From Owenia fusiformis (lineage: Eukaryota; Annelida; Polychaeta; Sabellida; Oweniidae), in contig CAIIXF020000008.1 of NCBI GenBank assembly GCA_903813345.2, positions 36,106,867 to 36,170,866 on the forward strand: a DNA stretch of 64,000 bases. The letters are read 5' to 3'. Made by a program: the position numbers and the translations under genes. The notes under the pieces were generated by a model. The model had not been told where the DNA came from, made no database searches, and saw nothing but the letters and a program-made list of their open reading frames with translations. This document shows positions 46,356 through 59,700 of the stretch, one piece after another. Within the stretch, counting starts at the first letter, position 1. Each line of letters opens with the position of its first letter.

Positions 46356-47000
46356 ATGGTAAAAAGTTTGACTGATTGTTTTATGTTAGTCTCGGATTGT
46401 AGGTCAAGGCTCTGACGTATGAAATACGATTCATATAAATCACTAAAAATTTGCCACACATGAGCAGCTCTTAAGATCCCATAAGACCTTATGTTTGATT
46501 GGTAAGTTACCGGGAATTTCTGTAAACATCTCATAATTGATCTCATTATAAAGTTGTTTACTTAATTAGTTGTATACTTTGCGATTGTTAACACAATGGT
46601 TTAATTATAAAGGTAATTATTTAATTGTAACTTGCAAACAGAATGTAACTAATTTCTCACTGGAACTTATTGTATCATTGCCACACCTGGGCATCTCTTC
46701 GATACTTAAAGGCCCCATGCAAAGTATATGAAAATATGTTTTTATGATTCATTTAAAAAAAAATTGAAAAGTTGTCAGCTTTTTATTTTTCAATTATCCA
46801 TCTTGATGTCATTTTTGGGTGCAATTAATATGTTTAACTTTCAAAATAAACCAATGTTGATTGTCTATAGGTTGAAAAGTGCATATTATGTTTTAAATAT
46901 TACCACACCATTGGTTTCTATAACTTATTCTTTTCTCTGAATCAGTTTCATGCATTGATGAGTTCATTTCTCAAATATATGCCATATAATATTCACCCGT
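46356..47000. other. Gene-free stretch upstream of SLC26
   Basis: AT-rich DNA without supported exons. Confidence 0.4.
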
Positions 47001-47385
47001 ATCACAAATACCGCGCAACCATGAATGTATGCCATAGTGCGTCGAGTACTAATATATGAATCCTGGTTTGATTGAGAAAGTTTATTACGCGAGATTGGTG
47101 ACTGATACTTCTGCTAAGTTAATATATGCGATACACAGTACTGTTGATTCAGTAATCATTATGATAATTTATAACGTTTTACTTGTTCGTTCAATTGATG
47201 TAATTGACAATTGCGTACTTCCGTATCGCGTTCTCATTGGTTAGTGTGTATGCCATATACCGCAGGTGAATCTGTCATACACCGCAAGTGAATATGCCAT
47301 ATTCGTTGCGGAATATGACATCTTTTTGTATCGTGTTTACCGCATAACACACGTCATATATGCATTGGTGTAAATTATCGTTTAT
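47000..47385. repeat. CCGCAGGTGAATATG palindromic repeat, partial copy
   Basis: Shares AATTGACAATTGCGTACTTC, GTGTATGCCATATACCGCAG and AATATGCCATATTCGTTGCG with the larger foldback structure at 49385-50205. Lies 350 bp upstream of the SLC26 start. Confidence 0.75.
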
Positions 47386-47738
47386 AAAAGATACGAGTGG
47401 CCTCTAAAATTAAGTTTTAAATCTATTCACAATTTTTCGAACAAAAAGTCCTTCAAAAATAATTTGTTGAAATTAGAAAAAAGTTTCAAATATTACATTT
47501 TGATAGCATTGGATAAGACTACGATATACGCCAAATTGGTTTAAACTTTATATGGTGCCTTTAAATAAGCAGTGCATCAACTGTACGACTAAATACAAAG
47601 CCAATAAAAGGTGCGTTACAACACTAAACTTAAGTATTTGACCATGTCAGGATATGTGACAAACTTTATTGAATTATATTTAATGTATAAACAATGTTGA
47701 TTCAGAATTACTTTTTCTGATTTAGCTCGTACACTGAA

Positions 47739-50700
47739 ATGGCGTCGTTAAATGATGGATTTTCGGAAGATGACTTTCGTAAGGCCGATACTGGGCGATG
47801 CGGTTGTGTAACGAAGGAAGACTTCAAGAAAACAGTTGGAAAACACATCACATTTAATAGAAAGTGTTTACAATTGTCAATTCTGAAGAGATTGCCCTTT
47901 CTAAGTATCATGCGAGACTACTCTTTGAAAAGAGACCTACTGAAAGACATATTGGCAGGGCTTACGAATGGAATAATGCATGTTCCCCAAGGTGAGTAAA
48001 TATTGCTTTATCATAAAGAGATTACTACACTATGCTCCGTAAAATTATGTGACGTGTAGCCAGGATCTAAAATGAGTTGAGGTAAAGTTGAATAGGTGAG
48101 GCAAAATTGAGTTGAGGCAATGTAAGACTATTAATTCACGGGTTCTATTGAAAAATGTCTGCATTTTTGGCTAGTCTATATCCAATAGACTGAATATCCT
48201 GAAAATTCAGTCTATTGATCATTATGTCCCTTCAGTGGAAAAAAACATGAGATTTTCAGCACAAAATTATCAATTTTAGGAAGCTTCACTTCCCAAGAAT
48301 AAACATAATTACAATTCTTGAGTAGTAAGGTTCAATTTAATGCTATAAAAAGTAACACAGCAAATTGTCAATTGCTTATCCTGCCTCACGTCTGGCTAAG
48401 CTAATGACATTTTCCAGTTTTTACCTCAGAACTAACAGTTGATCGAGACTGAAAAATACGTCACACTTGATTTTTTGTTTTATTCTTTCAAAATCTTCTT
48501 CTAAATTATGCTCTCAAATACAATGTTCATCGTTAGAAATTACCTCTTGAAATGAATGTGATACACCAATGGTCTTACCTTAGCTCCAATGCGGGTTTAC
48601 TGAATAAATAAACTGAAACAAGTGCTAACGTTTCCTCTGTGGTATTTTGTTTTTAAATATTGCCCAACCCATTAACATGCACTCCCCCCAGTTTTCTGCA
48701 AGTTAAAATGCTCAATTCTGCAAGTGAAATTAGTGAATTCTGCAAGAAGAAAGGGCTAATTCTGCAGAAATTCCGCGGATATTCACGGCATTTTTTTATA
48801 TAATATAAATAACTGTTATTAATTTATGTCTTTGTTTAACTTTCTGACGAGAACCGAAAGAAAAACTAATGGTTTTCGAACCAGTAAACGGGAAAATATC
48901 GTGATAGTCAGGTAGTCAGTCACTACATACATGCTGCCATCTAACGGCAGAAATCAAACGATGGCGTTTAGAATTTTCACTTCGCATAATTTGGGTTATT
49001 TCTGCAAGGGATTTGACTGAAAACGTGTCAAATTGTTACAGGTAAGACTGACTTTTTAAACTTTTGGAAAATATATGGATTCTGCGGAAAATTCCGCGGA
49101 AATTGACCAAAATAGTTGATTCTGCAATTCCGCGGGCAGAGGCAAATTCCGTCCGCGCTCTGCAAACACAGAATCCTGGGGGCAGTGAACATGTGTGATG
49201 TAAGGAGGAAAATAGTAAGTTCGATTTATATAGTCAATTTTAATAGGGTTGTGACGTCAATAAAACCTAACTAGATAACAGCAACGCCAAGGCGTCGCAA
49301 ATCCCATGGAACAGCCAAGACCACCATTTTTCAATATGGTCGCTTACTAGCCAAAGTGCCGCGCCAAAGTGTCATTGGAAAGTGTGAACATTCATGGTTG
49401 CGCGGTACTTGTGATACGGGTGAATATGCCATACTCACCTGCTGTATATGGCATATTCCGCAGGTGAGTATGCGATATTCCGCCGTGAATATGCGATACA
49501 TTGATTTCAGTGAATACCCGATACTCACCTGCTGAATATGTCATACTCACTTGCGGAATATGACATATACCGCAGGTGAATATGGCATATGCCGCACGTG
49601 AAAACGTGATACAGAATTCTTGATTTGATTGGTTGCGAGAATCGACTCTAAATGTAAAACTACGCTGGATTACCAGGATTACCAGGATTATATGAATCCT
49701 TGATTGATTGATAGGGTTTTACTTGTTCGTTCAATCGATGCAATTGACAATTGCGTACTTCCGTATCGCATTCTCTCATTGGTTAGTGTGTATGCCATAT
49801 ACCACAGGTGAATCTGTCATACACCGCAAGTGAATATGCCATATTCGTTGCGGAATATGACATATATCTGTATCGTGTTTACCGCGTAACACTAGCCATT
49901 TTGGTAATCCAGCGTAGTTTAACATTTAGAGTCGATTCTCGCAACCAATCAAATCAAGGCTTTCTGTATCACGTTTTCACCTGCGGTATATGTCATTTTC
50001 ACCTGCGGTATATGGCATATTCCGCAAGTGAGTATGACATATTCCGCAGGTGAGTATCGGGTATTCACTGAAACCAATGTATCGCATATTCACTGCGGAA
50101 TATCGCATTCTCACCTGCGGAATATGCCATATACCGCAGGTGAGTATGGCATATTCACCCGTATTACAAATACCGCGCAACCATGAATGTATGTCATATA
50201 CCGCGTAACAATCGGTTTCTATACATAACAGTTTAGTTAATAAGTGAGAAAAGAAACTATAAAGATCATACTGATGAAGGGATTTGGCTGATTCCACCCG
50301 GGAATCTAATTCAGCTGAATGCCGTCCATTGCCAGTGTGAAAGAAATGATGGTCCCCCAGGGATAATGGTCCCCTTTCTTAACGGCCCTTACTGGCCCTG
50401 ATTGCGTATAAGATAATGAGGGAAAGAGTTGTATTTAGGTCACCATATAAATCAATGGATAGTAGGACCATAATTTGATAGGACCTCCTACCCTTTTACA
50501 CCGGTAAGAAGATTTTGATGCCGACATTAGGTCAAATTAGTGCCGTTGTCGGTAATGCGGTATAACCTCCGACCAGAAGACCTCCGACCACTAGAAGTTA
50601 CGTGGATAAGACCCAGCAAACCACGCAATGCACGTGTCAAATCTCGAAGATTCTCGTATCATTGAAAAACATGTTTTGATTTTTTGCAGGAATGGCGTTT

Positions 50701-53700
50701 GCGACATTAGCTGCGCTGCCTCCTGTGACTGGCCTCTACGTGTCCTTCTTCGTTCCACTTGTTTATTTCTTTTTTGGAACGTCACGGCACATATCTATAG
50801 GTAAGTATTTATATTTAGTTCCGTTTTTTATATTCTAGACATGAATGAGAAACATGCGATAAAGCTGAGTTTTATAATAACTGCATTCTTGGCGGAATTC
50901 TTGGGTGGCAGATACAACATAATACAAATTGATACAATAAATTCAGTGCAATACAATACGCACAATGCGATAAAATATAGATTAATACAAGACTTTGCAA
51001 TACAATGCAAATTAATACAATTCTATGCAATACAATACAATACAAATTAATACAATACAATATAATGCAATACAATACAATTCAAATTAATACAACACAA
51101 TGCAATACAATACAATGCAATACAATACAATGCAATAATTATCATTCTCGCCAGGAACCTCGGCGGTTGTATCATTACTGGTCGGAAACGTTGTCAGCCG
51201 ATATGGGTCCCCTGTGCCTCCAGCCAACCAAACTGTTGTTAACATTACAACCCCTCCCACGGGGGGATTTACTGATGTGGAAACATTTCAAATCTCAGTA
51301 GCAGTCGGATTAGCCCTCCTAACGGGGTTAATTCAGGTATGTGTGTACGCTATAGTTGACGTTATTGCACTCCGATTGGTAACAGTAACCAAATAAAAAA
51401 ACGCAATATGATAGATCAGTTTCACATTTTTCAACTTCTTAAAAAGTAGGCCGAGATCACACCGGAATAGCCTGACTACGGTAAAGTCAGATACCGTTGT
51501 CACAAATGGCGGACATAACCGTCGCTTCAACTGTTTAATTACTTGGTCCTCATGTCATGGGATTTTATCGTCGTTAATGCTCTTGTGATAATGTATCATA
51601 TGAAATCCCATTTTCGATCAAATTGGGTCGTGAATCGCTACAATATAGCCTCTTCGATATCGTCAATGACAACGGAATCTGAATTTGAGTAATTTAGAAA
51701 GACAACGTCATAAGGTAATTACAGTGTCCGTTGTCCCGTATATCATTTTGATCTGTTAAATTAAAGACTTTATTTCGATGGTAGAACATTATCAACTGTA
51801 CAATGAGTATTAAGACACTTTGATTGATTGTTGTTCCAAAGGAATTTAGTCTAGGTGCTCTATTAAACATACAGTTCATGAAAATCTAATTGAAGCGACG
51901 GTTATGTCTGCCATTTGTGACAACGGTATCTGACTTTACCGTAGTCAGGCTAATCCGGGGTGGAGATAAGGATTTCCGCCTCAGATTTAAAAAAGTCTAC
52001 TTTTTAGGCCACCTTACATTCTCTTTTTAGGTGGGCATGTGGTTATTTCACCTTGGCTTTATCACTGCGTACTTATCCGACGCCGTTCTCAGTGGATTCA
52101 CCACCGCTGCGGGGTTCCATGTTCTAACGAGTCAAGTTAGTACTGTCTTCGGCCTAACTATTGGGAGATACTCAGGCGCATGGAAACTCATCTATGTAAG
52201 CTCACGAACCATATTTTGTGCACTAAAGAGCCACTGTTAATGATCCAAAATATTTTTAATTTATATTGTTTAATTTAAACATGGGCATCAAATATCTTCT
52301 ACTTCAGTATGATATACCCATACTTTTAGAAGAGAACTCCTATTACTGCAAATTCCAACGTGCGGTGGCCATTTTGGATTTTTAAATTGTATTGAACCTG
52401 CTGTTATATTGTAATGTTTGCAGACCTACAGAGACATTGTATTGAACATTGTCAAGACTAATGTTGCTACTCTCATCACTAGTATCATTTGCATCGTTGT
52501 ACTCCTCATCGTGAAAGACTTTATCAATGGCAATCCACGCATAAAGGCTAAGATGAAAATACCTATTCCTATAGAATTATTTGTAGTAAGTAAGATTTTA
52601 ATTTATCAAAATCTTCACTTTTTGAGGAATATTACACTTCTACATAAAAGTATTGCATTCATTTGGGTGTCATTTCTTTTTTGAGGATGTAACTTGCATA
52701 TCTGATTTTTTCATAAAATATCAAGATTATAATTTTAAATCCTTTCCAGATCACAATAAGATCACACGCTGATTATACTGTACCTGCTAGTAGAACTAGA
52801 TACATTTCTGTTTGGTTTTCTATTGCAGGTCATCATTGGTACCATCGTTTCCTTCTTTACCAAACTAAATTTTCACTATGGCGTGGCAATAGTCGGAGTC
52901 ATTCCTCAAGGGTATGATTCTCTTTAACTCATTCAATACTGGGGCAAAAAGCACTATAATACTGACGATATTTTGAAAATTGCCATATATGGTACCTCTG
53001 AAATAATATATATTGTATATACATGGGCATACATACATAGTGTTATATATCATTTTAAAGCATATGATATACTCTTTCAGAATGAATAGTTTTTTAAGTC
53101 CCATTTTATAAGAAGCTAGTTTAATGGTATATACTACCCTGCGCACAGAGTCTACTTATAAGACGAAGCTCGCTTTTTAAGAAGTCGAACGAATGCAAAG
53201 GGTAGGTACATGTAGGTACATACACGTATGTACTTTGTCGTAATATAATATTTACAATGGTACTTCACCAAACTATTTAAACTAAAACCAAGAGAAATTA
53301 AGAAATTACTGGAAAATAGATACATACAATTTTGGGAAACAAAAATAAAATAAAATAATGGTAAATTGAGGTTTTAGAAAATAATAAAAGCAAAATGGAA
53401 CAAGGAACCCTACTTGGATTTAATCAAAAATGAAATAGACAGAAATAACTTGACAAAGCTAAGAATTAGCGCACATAAATTAGAAATCGAAACAGTAGCC
53501 TTATTCATAAAGCCAACGTAGGACTTACGTCAACGTATCGTATTACGGAAACTTATTTTGGTATTCATAAAGCAAACGTAACTTTACGATGAACGTAAAG
53601 TCCTGCGGATCTTACAAAATATTTACGTCAAGTATCTTCACCGTGTAACTTTACGTCCAGCCTTAAAAACACTATTTATTCGTACGTTTAGTATTCAATT

Positions 53701-56700
53701 ACCATGAGATTTTGTGAAACACTTGTTTTAGATATAATACGTAATGTTAAAATGATTTGTCATTTGCTTGACATCTTCAAGTTTCTAGCTGGTTCCAAAG
53801 ACAGGTACGAAAATGTCATCAATTTCTAGGTGTCCAAGCGTTAACAGCACCGTATCTTTCATATACGTTCAACGTAAATTATTTTCAAATGCCAATGGTC
53901 ATCATTACGTAATAGAAAGAAAGAACAAACGCATGTAAGCAAAGATGGCTTTTGTGGTAGATGTGCGCATCTTTGCAGTAAGACGGTCTCTTAGACGAGA
54001 GCGATTGCTTAGGGATCGTAGCAATCCCCTCGAAATTTTTGATGATAGGGAGGTCCTTACGAGGTTTAGATTACCGAGGCATTTAATTTTGGAGTAGCCA
54101 GCAATTGGTGACCAGGGGTTCGATTTTTTATGTATCCACAAATCTCCCCCTTCATCGGTGTACCTCACATAAAAGCATTTTTTTGTATTTGTCATACATA
54201 CAATTTACACCCCTCCAAAAGTTTGGCAACAATTTGATTTTCTATACTGAAATAGTTTTTGGTGAATTTTTTACTGAAAGATATTGAAATCTGGTAGCAA
54301 AATCATACATTTTATATAACAATCGTTTAATTGTTCAATGAAATCCAAATCAAGGGTTAGCATACATTGAGACAATTTTGTTAAGGGCAAATTACAACAT
54401 ATCTCTAAGGAACATATTTTTAACGAGCTACCATTGAAAAAGTCGTCATTCCCAATTCATCATTCAAAGATATATTATGTCAAATTCTGGCATGCTATTC
54501 CCACACTTTTAGATGATTTTTGAGAAGAATCCAAATCAAAATAATTTTATCTGCCATTTCATTTTGTAATAGAGGAGTTCATAATGACCTCATGAACTTA
54601 CAGTTAGTTTCTGAATACTAGTATATTCAAAAGCAAATGTTTTTGAAGATATGATACTTATTTAATCATGGCGCACAATAAAAGTCGTAATGGCTGCACG
54701 AATACTCTCAATTGGTACTGACGATAGAAGTGACAGATGACAAATAGTATATCAGGAAGCAATGCATATTGGTACATTACGTGATTTTTCTAATATTTTT
54801 TATGATGAACTTTTCCCCTAAGTGACACATTTACGATTCTAGGCCGAATTTCGACAATTTAAGCGATATGAGTCAAGAAAATAGTGTTACCTTTCTATTA
54901 GGATGGGTCCAGGTGCCAAAAATAACTGATCCATGGATATCATTTTGAAATTTGGATGCAAGAAATATTTTTTCGGAGCCATGTTTTTTTACGACTCATA
55001 ACAGGAAATAGATTATCTAAATGAAAACTGAATTTACATCATCAATCCTGGTTTTGACTTTAAAATTTACCGAAATAGATATTTAAATATTATTAAAATG
55101 ATTATTGACTATTTTTTTATTAATCTTATGCAGTGATTCGACTGTCTTCTAAAATTTATAACATAGCTTTAGAATTACAGTGTTATTTCATTATGCCAGT
55201 GTGGCCTAATGGAGTATGGCGCTGGACTAAGGTTTTGATAGTTTGAATCCAGCTGTCTGTGGTTCGATTCCCGGTGTAAAAGGGCAGGAGGTCCTTTCAA
55301 ATTATGGTCCTACTCTCCATTGATTTATATGGTGACTTTTTTTTATTAATCTTATGCAGTATCAGTCGGTAGAGCATCAGTCTTTGGATCCAAGGGTCGT
55401 AGGTTCGATTCCCACACGGGGCATTGCACAATGCTCTTACACTATGCTCGTTAGTTAGTTATTCCCCTGCGGGCATTCGGGTCATTACAATTGCAATTGT
55501 GCACTATTAAGGAACGATGTGAATTCTTGGGTTATGAACCGTCGTTTATCTATCGAGAGATGGAGAAGTAGAGGCTTCTGTATGTGTCCTGAAACGTTTG
55601 AGTTCATCACCTCAACCCGTTTGCTTTTTCTTTTCATTTTTCAAGTCTACCGACCCCATCTGTGCCAAACTTGGGACAGGCTGGAGAGTATGTTCCTGAT
55701 GCACTCGTTATTGCCATAGTTGGGTATGCTGTGCACATTGCCATGGCAAAATTATTTGCAAAGAAACATGGCTATGAAGTAGATCCAAATCAGGTTAGTT
55801 TTATCTTTGAGAAGGCTCGAATTCTGCACTAATTTTGAAGAAGCGCAACGATGCGTGATGTTGTTACTTCTGATGGGGGGGGGGGGGGTCAATTAAGGGT
55901 CACATGTCTTAATCGCAAACCTATTTTTCATCGATGTCCTAGTCATGCGCCAACTTGTTTAATTTATTTGAGGATATTTCATGACTTTCAAGATTGTTTC
56001 ACATTTTAGGAGCTGCTAGCAAATGGATTGGCAAATACGTCATGTAGTTTCTTTCTTTGTTTTCCCTGCACAACTTCGATGTCCAGATCTATTGTTTTGG
56101 AGTCAGCCGGTGGAGCGACGCAGGTATCGTATACTTTCTTTGTTAAATAGTTTGGAGGAGCCATTCTACATTTAGCTTATGATGTCTTGAAACATGCTTT
56201 TAGATGTTGAGTCTATGATACATTGATATGGTAGTGTGATTATGCAATATATACAGAATATCACATCATTTTGAGTGATATCATTTTTATCGCCGAGTTG
56301 ATATCAAATATCAACACGAGTGAGCGAAGAAATTATGTGATATTGGGTTTATCCCATGATTACGATCACCTTGTGATATAGTTCGTCATAAATACAATTT
56401 TTTAATCGTTATTTAGCAGCTTTCTAATCAAATTATATACACAATCGTAATTTAATACACCAATGAAACTTAAAGAGAATAGATTAACGGACCTATTTTC
56501 TCAAAAGAGAATAAATTATCTGACCTAATTTCCAACAATATTGTGGCGCGAAATGCAAATGTGATATCATACGGATATGCGTGAGATAAACGATATCACA
56601 CGCATATGAGTTTGATAAACGATTTTCTGGAAAATATCACACGGATTTCAATGATATCAGAAATATCAATTGCTGTTATTGTACAGATAACACATTAATC

Positions 56701-59700
56701 GTGGGATAAATTAGAATACTTACATCCAAGGTGTAGTCTAGTGTGCCAAAACGTCCATATAATCTATTTGGTGATAATCTTTTTAATAATGCATTTATTT
56801 TGACATTTGTGTCAGTTGGGTAATCATATTATAATTGATATAAGAAGGTTGGTTCTGGTTGTGGATTTAATAATCACAGACACTCAATTTAAGTATTTTT
56901 TGAATATTCACAATACAGGGTGGGCCAAAAAACCACCCCCTAGCCAATATTCCTGATAAATATTTATTTTTTTACAAACACACCAACAATGATATATCAT
57001 TTTAAAGATAATTTAATTTGCAACAAAATGATATAAAGGAGAACAATTTTCAACAACCCTATCTAAAGATATAACCAACTATGTAGCATGGGGGTAAAAA
57101 ACACCAATTTTCATCGATTTTACGAACAATAGCATATTTCACCAAATTTTACTGTTCAGTTAGGAATTGCATCATTGTCATGAGACTTTCACAACTAGAT
57201 ATTATATTTACAATATATACAATTTATTTTCAATACATACAATTTATTTACAATATATACAATTTATTTCTCGTTCAAAAAATCTCGTTCAATTATTTAG
57301 TATTAATGATGTAGGGTGTATAAATATGACCATCTTTTGCTCCCTGGATATGTAATGTATGTTTACGAAATTGATTTTGTTGATTTCTAAATCTACTAGT
57401 CCCCGTGCTCTTCACTCTTGTCTGATATCAATTGTGTGTTTGTCACGGGCTGGGATGTCAGTTGCGCTATGTCAGACGGACACTAGTGACATAAATCGGG
57501 ACTGTGGGAACGTCATTGCTGTTTTTGCTATGTGGGACAGTTTATAAATAGTTGAAATATATGATCACGATGAAGGCACTTTAGCAATCATTTTAGCGTC
57601 AGTACTTTTATGATCCAGTTCACAATCATTATCGCCATCTGGGCCATCGTTGCACAGTGTGAGAAGATCAGCGGTATTTAAGGTACTTTCAACCATCTCT
57701 AGCAGCCTTGTAAGTTCTTTTCTCAGCTCACCTGAAATCAAACACATCGTCTTACCAGCGATGACTAATATCATTTTTATTTGACGTCATACCAATAAGA
57801 CTAAATACGTAGCAACAGTATCCATAAACAAAATACTTGAATTCTGATCTGCTTTCAGTTTAAGAATTATATTCATTGAAAAGTATTATTATATTATCTA
57901 TACAATTTTATAAATTTGATAAATCATGGGTAGTATAGTATACCATGTCCCAAAGTGCGCTTGTACATTGTAATATACAAAACAAACCGGTGTAAGGCCC
58001 CTCACTGCCCCATAATACTATGTGCTAGTCACGATATGACGTAGACATACATTTTGGAAATGATAGTGAAATGATTTACCTATTTCGTTTTGCGCTCGGT
58101 TCACTGCCTCTCGTTCCATCTCCAACTCCCTTTCCTTTTGATCTTTCTCTTTTCTCAGGGCATCTGGAAGCGTGAATTGTTTAATGCAATGGCTATTTAC
58201 TTGAATTATCTAATATGGGCCTACAGCTAGCCTAGTGCATATCGTTAACCGATACATGATTTAAATGGTTTAGGTATATTTTGTGTTATTTGTAAGACAA
58301 ATTATAATTTTGAATTCCGTAGAGATGACTCGTTGTATCTATTTGAATGGCCTACCTCTTTCAGCGACTGCCTCTGCTAACCTATTCGCCACTACGAAAG
58401 TGAATACATTCTCAGCTGAAAAATAAATAATCTCATTAATTTATTTTATCTTTATAAATTATCTGATGGAAACTGAACTGGCGAAGTTGGTGAATAAAAA
58501 AAAGTTCGAGAAGAGAACATCAGATCCATAAAAAGAGTATTGTAAATAGCTTACTTTGGCAATGCTCTGGAATTGACAAATTGGTTCCAACTCCCTTGCT
58601 ACTTGTCTGTTTCTTTGAGAATAACATTTTCAGTTGTCTCCATGCTTTCTGTACCCTCTTGATTGCCATTTTTATTTGATCTTGTTAAATCTTTGATAAG
58701 AATTAAAAATTGCTTTGGCCTCTTTGAATCCTAATTTTTCATCTTATATTTATGTTATTTTAATATCCTTGACGATATCATCGTCTCTGATTGGTAGAAA
58801 CTATAATGCATACTATGACGCTATTGATAAAACTCTAATTTCCTATGACGTCACATTATGTTTGAATTTTTGGAAAATGACGTCATACAAAATTCACTCT
58901 AGCAACCATTACAAGTTGTGTAAACACTACTTTGTATTCAACCACAGTCAAATCCAATGGATATGTTATCAGATACAGACGAGAGGCCCGAATTGTACGG
59001 TTCTAAAAATGTCATTGCGCCAAATTCCTGAAGTCCAGGCAATATCCAATTTACTGTTTATTACGTCATAGGCCTAGCCTGATGATCTTAACGGGGCTAA
59101 AATGTCTGAATATTAGTCAGTCATACGAGAAAATATAAGCTAATAGGGGACTGTCATATTTTGCTAGTCTTACTCAAAAATAGTAACATCAAATATCAAC
59201 TTGAAACCGAAGGTGCATTCAAACTCCGTTGAGTTTTCAAAAACCTCCCAAGAAATAATCGTGCCGATTTGGGATCGATTGCATATTTGATTGCTGCCTC
59301 CGCTGCAAAAAATAGCATTGAAATCCACGCATTATTCAAAATTGTTTACCAAAATATATCGACGTTTTGGCTCACCCTGTATGTCTTATCAGCCCCTTAT
59401 GAGGAAATTACCAATTTTGATTTCACCTTGCATGTTTTTTAATACAATGTATAATGAGTGAAGGTATGGTATGTAGATACAGGAAGGTATGTAGATATTT
59501 CTAGATGTATATGTATTGCAAAATTCTTAATCTCTTTCTCTAGTTTTGCTATTCCACATTCCTCTAAAATAACACTCAACGCTCTCAAATACGCTCTCTG
59601 ATATTGACTTATATGTATATCAGTGTAATATTGATAGTTTTAATTTGTTTTTTTAGTTGTGTGCTGTTGTGTCATCCGGATTGCTCCTGATTGTATTATA

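Noticed and set aside
55198-55425. Two functional tRNA genes
   Set aside because: Boxes A and B are present, but acceptor stems do not pair and anticodon stems are broken or carry extra bases. tRNA-derived SINE sequence is a better reading.
58715-59071. A 118-aa plus-strand protein
   Set aside because: AT-driven open frame with no splice links or domain, overlapping the upstream region of the nested minus-strand gene.
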